IMG/VR virus record: IMGVR_UViG_3300031857_000258
Location: 1-53,428 of that record
From: a virus
Reading direction: 5' to 3' (one strand)
Length of the DNA stretch: 53,428 nt
Part shown: positions 1 through 4,019 of the stretch, piece by piece
Layout: every line of letters starts with the position of its first letter
Position numbering within the stretch: the stretch's first letter is position 1
Made by a program: the position numbers and the translations under genes
Notes under the pieces: generated by a model
Databases searched by the model: none
Told to the model about the DNA's origin: nothing
Seen by the model: only the letters and a program-made list of their open reading frames with translations

Positions 1-47
1 AATGCTGGAATCGAACCAGCTAGTTTGTTTTTTGCTGAACCTACTCT
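1..47 (-). ncRNA. Partial tRNA-like spacer RNA, family member D (runs off left edge)
   Basis: On the minus strand this begins with TTTTAGAGTAG followed by GTTCAGCAAA, the same 5' signature as elements at 66-275, 2830-2889 and 3507-3560. It contains a perfect T-arm-like hairpin at 4-20 (5-bp stem, loop TTCGATT). By analogy the 3' partner CTACTCT should lie just outside the window. It is not a normal tRNA, because no D arm or anticodon arm fits between the 5' strand and the T-like arm. Function unknown. Confidence 0.45.
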
Positions 48-65
48 AAAACTTTCAAAAATAAC

Positions 66-275
66 AGGATGGTTGTTCTGTGATTTTCGGTTTACTCTAA
101 CCGGAGTGCAATTGAACCACTCAAACCCTTGATGGAGTACCATCATCTTTCTGTCTTTCCAGAGTCATTATTTAATTCGGCTTCATTGCCTAGCTACGTA
201 ATTACACCTTACGGTGGTCCTCCTCTAGTAGCGACTCTTTAGTACGTAAGTATTATTGAGTGCTGAATCCATCCT
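66..275 (-). ncRNA. 210-nt structured RNA, family member C
   Basis: A 7-bp closing stem (AGGATGG at the minus-strand 5' end, CCATCCT at the 3' end) encloses about 196 nt. The 5' flank carries the family signature ATTCAGCA and the 3' flank reads GTTA. Inside are a GNRA-type hairpin (CACC GTAA GGTG), an AGAGTC/GACTCT stem and a T-arm-like hairpin GAGTG/CACTC whose loop contains TTCAATT. It is followed by a CGGTT/AACCG hairpin. I see no reading frame with a ribosome binding site. A consensus sigma70 promoter at 304-332 points straight at it, so it is probably transcribed as its own unit. Function unknown; tmRNA was considered and rejected. Confidence 0.5.
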
Positions 276-303
276 AAAAAACTTTAATAATCTCCATATA
301 AAG

Positions 304-332
304 ATTATATCACGTTAAGTGTAACTTGGCAA
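304..332 (-). promoter_or_regulatory. sigma70-type promoter for the 66-275 RNA
   Basis: Minus strand TTGCCA (327-332), 17-nt spacer, perfect TATAAT (304-309). Start of transcription is expected near 297, about 20 nt before the closing stem of the structured RNA. Confidence 0.75.
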
Positions 333-364
333 GACTTTTCTTGCATTGTTGCCGAAAAACAACA

Positions 365-439
365 TGGTGTCCTCGACAGGAATCGAACCTGTATCCCATT
401 CTTAGGAGGAAAGTATTCTATCCATTGAACTACAAGGAC
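365..439 (-). tRNA. trnR-CCU: tRNA-Arg(CCU)
   Basis: Acceptor GTCCTTG/CGAGGAC, T arm ACAGG-TTCGATT-CCTGT, anticodon loop CTCCTAA, CCA encoded. The anticodon stem has one T-T mismatch. Reads AGG. Confidence 0.88.
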
Positions 440-441
440 GG

Positions 442-531
442 TGGAGGAAGAAGGAGGAATTGAACCCCGACCAGCATCAGCCAGTCTTCCGCTTTCCAGG
501 CGGACGTAGGAACCATCCTACTGCATCTTCC
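442..531 (-). tRNA. trnS-GGA: tRNA-Ser(GGA)
   Basis: Class II tRNA with a long variable arm. Anticodon stem TCCGC/GCGGA with loop CTGGAAA, D arm GTAGG/CCTAC, CCA encoded. The last acceptor pair and first T-stem pair are mismatched. Reads UCC/UCU. Confidence 0.87.
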
Positions 532-532
532 G

Positions 533-609
533 TGGTGCCTCAGAGGGGATTCGAGCCCCTAAAATCCAGTGTTTGAGACTGGCACGTATACCGATTCCGT
601 CACCGAGGC
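533..609 (-). tRNA. trnL-CAA: tRNA-Leu(CAA)
   Basis: Acceptor GCCTCGG/CTGAGGC, anticodon stem CCAGT/ACTGG with loop CTCAAAC, T arm AGGGG/CCCCT, CCA encoded. The variable region is only about 5 nt, short for a leucine tRNA. It is a close paralogue of tRNA-Leu(UAG) at 3856-3932. Reads UUG. Confidence 0.88.
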
Positions 610-623
610 AAAAAGTAATACTT

Positions 624-697
624 TGGTGCTCCCAACAAGAATTGAACTTGTGTTTCACCCTTACCAAGGGTGTGTAATGCCATTATACTATGAGAGC
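624..697 (-). tRNA. trnT-GGU: tRNA-Thr(GGU)
   Basis: Acceptor GCTCTCA/TGGGAGC, anticodon stem CACCC/GGGTG with loop TTGGTAA, T arm ACAAG/CTTGT, CCA encoded. Reads ACC/ACU. Confidence 0.92.
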
Positions 698-707
698 ATA
701 TTTAAAT

Positions 708-782
708 TGGTGGGCTGTCAGAGAATCGAACTCTGTTCTTCCGGTTAAGAGCCGGTTACTTCACCAATTAAGTTTACAACCC
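708..782 (-). tRNA. trnK-CUU: tRNA-Lys(CUU)
   Basis: Acceptor GGGTTGT/ACAGCCC, D loop AATTGGTG, anticodon loop CTCTTAA, T arm CAGAG/CTCTG, CCA encoded. Paralogue of tRNA-Lys(UUU) at 3942-4015. Reads AAG. Its first two bases are part of the spacer stem 781-928. Confidence 0.9.
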
Positions 783-928
783 ATATTGAAATACACTTTA
801 CCACGGTTTTCACGTGCGAATACCCTATCCTTTCGGACCTTACTTACTGTCTTTGCGACATTGTTATTAACGTTTCACCGGTCTACTAGGTTAATAATTA
901 CGGGGTTTTAAAATGTACTTCAATATGG
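781..928 (-). other. Inter-tRNA spacer closed by a 15-bp terminal stem
   Basis: Positions 781-795 pair with 914-928 (15 bp, one G-U). The minus-strand 5' arm starts with the CCA of tRNA-Phe and the 3' arm ends with the GG that begins tRNA-Lys(CUU). Inside are a TCC-GAAA-GGA tetraloop hairpin, a CACG/CGTG hairpin and a TTATTAAC/GTTAATAA stem. There is no credible open frame. It may be a structured RNA released by tRNA processing, or a processing signal. Confidence 0.55.
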
Positions 929-1001
929 TGCGTCCTAGAGGGATCGAACCTCTTTCCACGGTGCTTCAAACCGTTGCTATGACCACATCAGCTAAAGACG
1001 C
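926..1001 (-). tRNA. trnF-GAA: tRNA-Phe(GAA)
   Basis: Acceptor GCGTCTT/AGGACGC, anticodon stem ACGGT/ACCGT with loop TTGAAGC, T arm AGAGG/CCTCT, CCA encoded. Reads UUC/UUU. Confidence 0.93.
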
Positions 1002-1050
1002 AAATGACACACTACTTATCACATTGTACGCCGAGTGTCATGGCGATTGT

Positions 1051-1126
1051 TGGTACCCCGTGTCAGACTCGAACTGACATACTCCCACTTGTAAGGAGGG
1101 CGCTTGAACCTCTCAGCTACCGAGGC
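1051..1126 (-). tRNA. trnV-UAC: tRNA-Val(UAC)
   Basis: Anticodon loop CTTACAA, T arm GTCAG/CTGAC, CCA encoded. The acceptor has G-U pairs at both 1-72 and 4-69 and a mismatch at 7-66, so it is weaker than its neighbours. It starts 1 nt after the GroES-like gene stop. Confidence 0.87.
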
Positions 1127-1127
1127 A

Positions 1128-1367
1128 TTATTCGAATACGGCAATTACATCATCGATGTGAATCCGATAGGTTTCTTTTTCAATTTTATATGCTTTGTTC
1201 CAATTTAGCAATAGTTCATCACCAATATTTACCGAATCATCGGCAGTGGCAATAACAACTGCACGATCAGGTTCAAGTGATGTTTGAAGAATAATTCCAC
1301 CCGTAGAAACATTCTCAGGGATTTTTCTTTCAACAATAACATTTTTATTCAAGGGAACATAAGCCAT
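1128..1367 (-). CDS. GroES-like co-chaperonin (T4 gp31 role)
   Basis: 79 aa, matching GroES family layout from end to end. An N-terminal PLNKNVIVERK strand corresponds to the PLxDRVLV region of GroES. STGGIILQTS at residues 21-30 is the mobile-loop region ending in the conserved GGIIL that contacts the chaperonin. NIGDELLLNW around 47-56 matches the VKVGDxVLF strand, and IDDVIAVFE closes the beta barrel like the EExILAVIE tail. It is shorter than host GroES (about 95 aa) because the roof loop is reduced, as in some phage versions. T4 gp31 replaces GroES when GroEL folds the capsid protein; I infer the same role for gp23 here. An AAGGATATTTT ribosome site precedes the ATG. It is embedded in the tRNA array, ending 1 nt before tRNA-Val. 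Confidence 0.8.
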   Translation of the reverse strand: MAYVPLNKNVIVERKIPENVSTGGIILQTSLEPDRAVVIATADDSVNIGDELLLNWNKAYKIEKETYRIHIDDVIAVFE

Positions 1368-1384
1368 AAAATATCCTTTTAAGT

Positions 1385-1459
1385 TGGGGAGAAGTACGGG
1401 AATCGAACCCGTGATATCGGAATCACAACCCGAGGTTTTACCACTAAACTAACAACTCC
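1385..1459 (-). tRNA. trnH-GUG: tRNA-His(GUG)
   Basis: Anticodon loop TTGTGAT on stem TCGGG/TCCGA, T arm ACGGG/CCCGT. The 5' end carries an extra G opposite C73 as expected for tRNA-His, and CCA is encoded. Two T-T mismatches occur in the acceptor stem. Reads CAC/CAU. Confidence 0.85.
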
Positions 1460-1466
1460 ATAAATC

Positions 1467-1541
1467 TGGAGCGGGATGCGAGGATCGAACTCGCAACTGA
1501 ACCTTGGCAAGGTCCCGTGTTACCACTAGCACCAATCCCGC
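1467..1541 (-). tRNA. trnG-GCC: tRNA-Gly(GCC)
   Basis: Perfect acceptor GCGGGAT/ATCCCGC, anticodon stem GGACC/GGTTC with loop TTGCCAA, T arm TGCGAG/CTCGCA, CCA encoded. Reads GGC/GGU. Confidence 0.92.
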
Positions 1542-1548
1542 AAGAGAA

Positions 1549-1577
1549 CTAGACCGTACTTTCGCAGAGGGTCTAGC
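1549..1577 (-). other. Hairpin between YkuK-like gene and tRNA-Gly
   Basis: CTAGACC and GGTCTAG form a 7-bp stem around a 15-nt loop just after the YkuK-like gene. No T-run follows on the minus strand, so it is more likely a processing or stability hairpin than a terminator. Confidence 0.4.
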
Positions 1578-1582
1578 CGTGT

Positions 1583-2071
1583 TTAAGCGCCAACCATTTC
1601 TTGTTCAGCCAGAATCCGCTTGAGACGGTCTGCACAGAAAGAAGCGGCAGGTGCATCTGGTTTTACCATTGGTGTCATGTTACATGTACCTTTGATATAA
1701 CCAATTGCTTGTTGAACAACACAAGAAGAACCATGTTCATCGGACTTGTTAAGGTCTAGGTGAACTTCAACATGACGGTCTTCCAATACATCCTGCATTT
1801 CTTGAAACAGTTCGGATACTTTGTACACTTCTGTCATCAAACGCATTGCAGGCTTGGACTTCTTGTGGTCATAATCTAATTCACGGTCAACAAATCCGAA
1901 GATTTTACAACCGTGACAACCATCGATATGAACCACGACAGCCAAAGCGTAATCCGCATACCAAACTCCGTTCACACGCATACGTTCGGAGTCTGCACCA
2001 AGGTAGACACGTGTATCAGGACCTTGAGCCACAATAAAATCTTTTACTTTTTGGATATCGAAATCTCTCAT
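1583..2071 (-). CDS. YkuK/DUF458-like RNase H-fold protein
   Basis: 162 aa. The N-terminal half contains VYLGADSERMR (residues 22-32) followed by YADYALAVVVHI. This is the pattern of the YkuK (DUF458) family, an RNase H-like fold whose first strand carries an acidic residue in a GxDS context. Further acidic positions (DRELDYDHKK near 62-71 and HLDLNKSDEHGSS near 104-116) could complete a metal site, and the SxxVxxAIGYIKG stretch is also typical of the family. The biochemical activity of this family is not established; a nuclease acting on structured RNA or DNA is inference. Its placement inside the tRNA array makes tRNA or RNA processing a tempting idea. A GGAAATGAT site precedes the ATG. Confidence 0.65.
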   Translation of the reverse strand: MRDFDIQKVKDFIVAQGPDTRVYLGADSERMRVNGVWYADYALAVVVHIDGCHGCKIFGFVDRELDYDHKKSKPAMRLMTEVYKVSELFQEMQDVLEDRHVEVHLDLNKSDEHGSSCVVQQAIGYIKGTCNMTPMVKPDAPAASFCADRLKRILAEQEMVGA

Positions 2072-2085
2072 ATCATTTCCTTATT

Positions 2086-2159
2086 TGGCACCCCGACTAG
2101 GACTCGAACCTAGACTTACGGTTTTGGAGACCGCAGTGCTGCCATTACACTATCGAGAT
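2086..2159 (-). tRNA. trnW-CCA: tRNA-Trp(CCA)
   Basis: Acceptor ATCTCGA/TCGGGGT (with G-U pairs), anticodon stem GCGGT/ACCGT with loop CTCCAAA, T arm TCTAGG/CCTAG, discriminator G, 3' CCA encoded. Reads UGG. Confidence 0.92.
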
Positions 2160-2160
2160 A

Positions 2161-2370
2161 TTATTTTTTAACTTCTTGAGTTTCCTGATTGTATCTGGTT
2201 ATTTTATCCATCTCTGAATTTAACCCGATACGTTCAAATGCTTCATCTTCAATTTTTTGATCCTCGATTACCCGTGGATCTTTTCTAAAGATTGCATCCC
2301 AATTCTTAGAGTATTCATCTTGCGAAACACTATAAGGTCTGGGTGACGAACCTTTTCCACCATCACTCAT
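2161..2370 (-). CDS. Small conserved T4-type hypothetical protein (MSDGGKG family)
   Basis: 69 aa, hydrophilic. The N-terminus MSDGGKGSSPRPYSVSQDEY resembles a short protein I recognise from many cyanophage-like T4 relatives, where it is also near a second tiny basic protein. The middle (SKNWDAIFRKDPR) is the other conserved stretch. Function is unknown. The ribosome site AAAGGAAG lies 5 nt before the ATG and inside the preceding 44-aa gene, whose stop overlaps this start by 8 nt, so the two are translationally coupled. Confidence 0.7.
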   Translation of the reverse strand: MSDGGKGSSPRPYSVSQDEYSKNWDAIFRKDPRVIEDQKIEDEAFERIGLNSEMDKITRYNQETQEVKK

Positions 2371-2497
2371 ACAATCTTCCTTTTATGTCTTTTTGTTGAG
2401 CCTTGCGTTCTGTTTTCCAGAACACACGTTTAAAATCTTTGAGGTGTTTCCACCACTGCGGAGCACCAGTCAGATTGCCTTGTTTAACATTAGCCAT
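2363..2497 (-). CDS. Small basic hypothetical protein, 44 aa
   Basis: The frame starts at ATG 2497 behind a strong AGGAG ribosome site (6-nt spacing) and ends with TGA at 2363. The product begins MANVKQGNLTGAPQWWKHL and is rich in Lys, Arg and Trp, with no membrane segment. The WWKHL-KxFKRxFWKxERK arrangement resembles a small conserved protein found upstream of the MSDGGKG protein in related phages. An RNA- or DNA-binding role would be a guess from charge alone. It overlaps the next gene by 8 nt. Confidence 0.7.
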   Translation of the reverse strand: MANVKQGNLTGAPQWWKHLKDFKRVFWKTERKAQQKDIKGRLYE

Positions 2498-2514
2498 TTG
2501 AAACTCCTAAAATT

Positions 2515-2589
2515 TGGCCGGTCCTGAGAGAATCAAACTCCCACTTCAACGTTCGTAGCGTTGTGTAATATTCATTTTACTAAGGACCG
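2515..2589 (-). tRNA. trnR-ACG: tRNA-Arg(ACG)
   Basis: Perfect acceptor CGGTCCT/AGGACCG, anticodon stem CAACG/CGTTG with loop CTACGAA, T arm GGGAG-TTTGATT-CTCTC, CCA encoded. The wobble A34 would need a TadA-like deaminase to read CGU/CGC/CGA. Confidence 0.9.
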
Positions 2590-2593
2590 AAAT

Positions 2594-2668
2594 TGGTGGT
2601 GCTAGAAGGTACCGAGCCTTCCTCATCGGCTTATGAAACCGTTACGCATCCGTCTACGTCATAGCACC
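2594..2668 (-). tRNA. trnM-CAU: tRNA-Met(CAU), elongator type
   Basis: Fully paired acceptor GGTGCTA/TAGCACC, anticodon loop TTCATAA, T arm GAAGG/CCTTC, CCA encoded. The 1-72 pair argues for an elongator rather than initiator; a lysidine-modified Ile2 tRNA cannot be excluded. Its 5' GGT is part of the spacer stem 2666-2749. Confidence 0.85.
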
Positions 2669-2749
2669 ATATAGAAACACACTAACGACATAGGCAATTG
2701 GATCTCCCTGTCTGACCGAACCAACTTCGGTAATGTGTTTTTATATGGT
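2666..2749 (-). other. Inter-tRNA spacer closed by a 16-bp terminal stem
   Basis: Positions 2666-2681 pair with 2734-2749 (16 bp, one G-U). The minus-strand 5' arm starts with the ACCA end of tRNA-Ala and the 3' arm ends in the GGT start of tRNA-Met. An inner hairpin ACCGAA-GTTGG-TTCGGT is visible. The arms (CCATATAAAAACAC type) are close relatives of those at 5763-5806. Confidence 0.6.
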
Positions 2750-2820
2750 GGAAGTACGGGGAATCGAACCCCGAACTGTAACTTGCAAGGCTACTGCGTT
2801 CCCAATTACGCCATACCCCC
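2746..2820 (-). tRNA. trnA-UGC: tRNA-Ala(UGC)
   Basis: Acceptor GGGGGTA/TACTTCC with two G-U pairs, anticodon stem GTAGC/GTTAC with loop CTTGCAA, T arm TCGGGG/CCCCG, CCA encoded. Reads GCA. Confidence 0.9.
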
Positions 2821-2829
2821 ATAAACAAC

Positions 2830-2889
2830 AGAATAGTTTTTGCGTTTTCAATTACAAGTTGAATGCTTTTTATTTGCTGAACCTATTCT
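2830..2889 (-). ncRNA. 60-nt armless tRNA-like RNA, family member A
   Basis: Minus strand: closing stem AGAATAG/CTATTCT, 19-nt connector starting GTTCAGCAAATAAAAA, a 5-bp hairpin TTCAA/TTGAA with the 7-nt loop CTTGTAA, a 10-nt connector, then GTTG instead of an encoded CCA. The loop has U33 and A37-A38 like a tRNA anticodon loop and would read UGU. There is no D arm and no T arm. It sits between tRNA-Asn and tRNA-Ala. It could be a minimal tRNA-like RNA, a degenerate tRNA or an unrelated small RNA; no function is known. Confidence 0.45.
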
Positions 2890-2894
2890 AAAAC

Positions 2895-2970
2895 TGGCTC
2901 CCCAGCGTGGGATCGAACCACGGACACCTTGATTAACAGTCAAGTGCAACTACCGCTGTGCTACTGGGGA
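2895..2970 (-). tRNA. trnN-GUU: tRNA-Asn(GUU)
   Basis: Perfect acceptor TCCCCAG/CTGGGGA, anticodon stem CTTGA/TCAAG with loop CTGTTAA, T arm CGTGG/CCACG, discriminator G, CCA encoded. Reads AAC/AAU. Confidence 0.95.
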
Positions 2971-2977
2971 ATAAACT

Positions 2978-3051
2978 TGGTCTCGATGGCAAGAATCGAA
3001 CTTGCGCTTCATGGTCCCAAACCACGGGTGATGCCATTTCACTACACCGAG
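2978..3051 (-). tRNA. trnP-UGG: tRNA-Pro(UGG)
   Basis: Acceptor CTCGGTG/CATCGAG, anticodon stem CGTGG/CCATG with loop TTTGGGA, T arm GCAAG/CTTGC, CCA encoded. Reads CCA and probably all CCN. Confidence 0.92.
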
Positions 3052-3056
3052 AAAAC

Positions 3057-3122
3057 TGGAGCAGTCGCTACGATTCTCACGTAGATATTGGGTGGACCCC
3101 AACACGGTTAATATCCGACTGC
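3057..3122 (-). ncRNA. D-armless, CCA-ended tRNA-like RNA
   Basis: 66 nt. Perfect 7-bp acceptor GCAGTCG/CGACTGC, discriminator T and encoded CCA. The T-like arm CTACG/CGTAG is perfect but its loop is TGAGAAT instead of TTCRANN. The middle hairpin GTTGG/CCAAT has the loop GGTCCAC, which lacks U33. Twelve nt replace the D arm and the variable region is 2 nt. It lies between tRNA-Gly(UCC) and tRNA-Pro. The loop chemistry makes decoding doubtful; a tRNA mimic or decaying tRNA is more likely. Confidence 0.6.
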
Positions 3123-3130
3123 ATAAAACT

Positions 3131-3204
3131 TGGAGCGGAGTGAGAGAATCGAACTCTCAACAACAGATTGGAAATCTGTAGTTTTACCATTAAACTAACC
3201 CCGC
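3131..3204 (-). tRNA. trnG-UCC: tRNA-Gly(UCC)
   Basis: Acceptor GCGGGGT/ACTCCGC, anticodon stem ACAGA/TCTGT with loop TTTCCAA, T arm GAGAG/CTCTC, CCA encoded. Reads GGA/GGG. Confidence 0.93.
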
Positions 3205-3212
3205 AAAATACT

Positions 3213-3286
3213 TGGTGCCCCATGACAGAATCGAACTGCCGTAACCTGATTACAAAACAGGTGTAATACCATTATACTAATAGGGC
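3213..3286 (-). tRNA. trnT-UGU: tRNA-Thr(UGU)
   Basis: Acceptor GCCCTAT/ATGGGGC, anticodon loop TTTGTAA, T arm GGCAG/CTGTC, CCA encoded. Reads ACA. The innermost anticodon-stem pair is T-T. Confidence 0.9.
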
Positions 3287-3291
3287 GAAAC

Positions 3292-3367
3292 TGGTAGCGG
3301 GTGTTGGATTCGAACCAACGATGCTCCTGGCTTATGAGACCGGAGTAGTGACCAGACCTTACCCGCA
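3292..3367 (-). tRNA. trnfM-CAU: tRNA-Met(CAU), probable initiator
   Basis: Acceptor pairs 2-71 to 7-66 are perfect, but 1-72 is T-T. An unpaired 1-72 is the hallmark of bacterial formyl-methionyl initiator tRNA. Anticodon loop CTCATAA, T arm GTTGG/CCAAC, CCA encoded. It is the first tRNA after the promoter at 3377-3405. The usual three G-C pairs of an initiator anticodon stem are not all present, so the initiator call is tentative. Confidence 0.85.
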
Positions 3368-3376
3368 ACAAAACTT

Positions 3377-3405
3377 ATTATAACATACTTTATATATGTT
3401 GGCAA
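3377..3405 (-). promoter_or_regulatory. sigma70-type promoter inside the tRNA array
   Basis: Minus strand TTGCCA (3400-3405), 17-nt spacer, TATAAT (3377-3382). Transcription should begin near 3370, only a few bases before the tRNA-Met 5' end, so the primary transcript has almost no leader. The -35 box starts right after the CCA of tRNA-Tyr. Confidence 0.75.
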
Positions 3406-3406
3406 C

Positions 3407-3494
3407 TGGTGGAGCCTGAAGGAATCGAACCATCCGCCAACCACCCTCCAATTAAAGGCAACGGATTTACAGTCCGCTGAAGGGAACAGGCTCC
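3407..3494 (-). tRNA. trnY-GUA: tRNA-Tyr(GUA), atypical architecture
   Basis: 88 nt. Perfect acceptor GGAGCCT/AGGCTCC, anticodon stem GCGGA/TCCGT with loop CTGTAAA, T arm GATGG-TTCGATT-CCTTC with one mismatch, CCA encoded. Only 10 nt separate acceptor and anticodon stem, too few for a D arm. The 26-nt variable region instead contains CCT-TTAATTGG-AGG, a D-arm-like hairpin. See the matching finding. Confidence 0.75.
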
Positions 3495-3506
3495 AAAAAA
3501 TACAAC

Positions 3507-3560
3507 AGGATTCGCTTTTTTTCCATTAAAAGTAGAATTTTTATTTGCTGAATGAATCCT
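3507..3560 (-). ncRNA. 54-nt armless tRNA-like RNA, family member B
   Basis: Minus strand: closing stem AGGATTC/GAATCCT, connector ATTCAGCAAATAAAAA, hairpin TTCTA/TGGAA with the 7-nt loop CTTTTAA, 7-nt connector and GTTG after the stem. The 15-nt core TTCAGCAAATAAAAA is identical to member A at 2830-2889. The loop looks like a UUU anticodon loop. There is no D arm, T arm or encoded CCA. It lies between tRNA-Ile(GAU) and tRNA-Tyr. Confidence 0.45.
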
Positions 3561-3566
3561 AAAACT

Positions 3567-3640
3567 TGGTCCTCTCGACAAGAATTGAACTTGTGATAAC
3601 CGCTTATCAAGCGGACGTTATACCATTTAACTACAAGAGG
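3567..3640 (-). tRNA. trnI-GAU: tRNA-Ile(GAU)
   Basis: Acceptor CCTCTTG/CGAGAGG, anticodon stem TCCGC/GCGGT with loop TTGATAA, T arm ACAAG/CTTGT, CCA encoded. Reads AUC/AUU. Confidence 0.93.
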
Positions 3641-3649
3641 AAAACTAAC

Positions 3650-3724
3650 TGGCGGTCCTAAGGGGTAACGATCCCCTTCTTCTGGCGTGACAAGCCAACG
3701 TGCGTCCATGAACACTTTAGAACC
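3650..3724 (-). tRNA. trnD-GUC: tRNA-Asp(GUC)
   Basis: Acceptor GGTTCTA/TAGGACC, anticodon stem TTGGC/GCCAG with loop TTGTCAC, T stem AGGGG/CCCCT. The T loop is ATCGTTA rather than TTCRANN, a feature shared only with tRNA-Glu at 4170-4244. Discriminator G, CCA encoded. Confidence 0.88.
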
Positions 3725-3855
3725 AAAAACTGTGGCATTACGAACTTTAGCCGTATCTCTAACGTGGATACCGATAGAACATCTGGTGATGCCCCGTAAT
3801 TATACCCGTCACACACCTTTTGTGTGAATTGACAGAAAGTTTTTGCTTTCCGATT
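3725..3855 (-). other. Structured 131-nt spacer between tRNA-Leu(UAG) and tRNA-Asp
   Basis: No plausible coding frame. Minus-strand order of structure: a GAAAG/CTTTC hairpin (3835-3850), a TCACAC/GTGTGA hairpin (3809-3827), then an 8-bp stem with one mismatch (3786-3793 with 3734-3741). That stem encloses a GTATC/GATAC hairpin. The last unit is tRNA-sized (about 60 nt) but lacks recognisable T-arm or anticodon motifs. Confidence 0.4.
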
Positions 3856-3932
3856 TGGTGCCTCAGAGGAGACTCGAACTCCTAAAATTTGGTTTCTAAG
3901 ACCAACACGTATACCAATTCCGTCACCGAGGC
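3856..3932 (-). tRNA. trnL-UAG: tRNA-Leu(UAG)
   Basis: Acceptor GCCTCGG/CTGAGGC, anticodon stem TTGGT/ACCAA with loop CTTAGAA, T arm AGGAG/CTCCT, CCA encoded, short variable region. Near-identical outside the anticodon arm to tRNA-Leu(CAA), so the two are recent duplicates. Confidence 0.9.
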
Positions 3933-3941
3933 AAATTGATT

Positions 3942-4015
3942 TGGTAGGGGCACAGAGAATTGAACTCTGGTCTACCGGTTAAAAGCCGGTTACTTTACCA
4001 CTAAGTTATACCCCC
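3942..4015 (-). tRNA. trnK-UUU: tRNA-Lys(UUU)
   Basis: Acceptor GGGGGTA/TGCCCCT, anticodon loop CTTTTAA, T arm CAGAG/CTCTG, CCA encoded. Reads AAA/AAG. Confidence 0.93.
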
Positions 4016-4019
4016 ATAT

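Noticed and set aside
66-275. tmRNA
   Set aside because: No tRNA-Ala-like 5'/3' ends with G3-U70 and CCA, no tag reading frame with resume codon. The T-arm-like hairpin is not next to the 3' acceptor strand.
66-275. Group I intron in a tRNA
   Set aside because: No exon halves of a tRNA flank it, and I could not place the P3-P7 core.
690-3715. Short frames of either strand lying over tRNA genes
   Set aside because: They cover tRNA arms, have no ribosome binding sites and are explained fully by the tRNAs.
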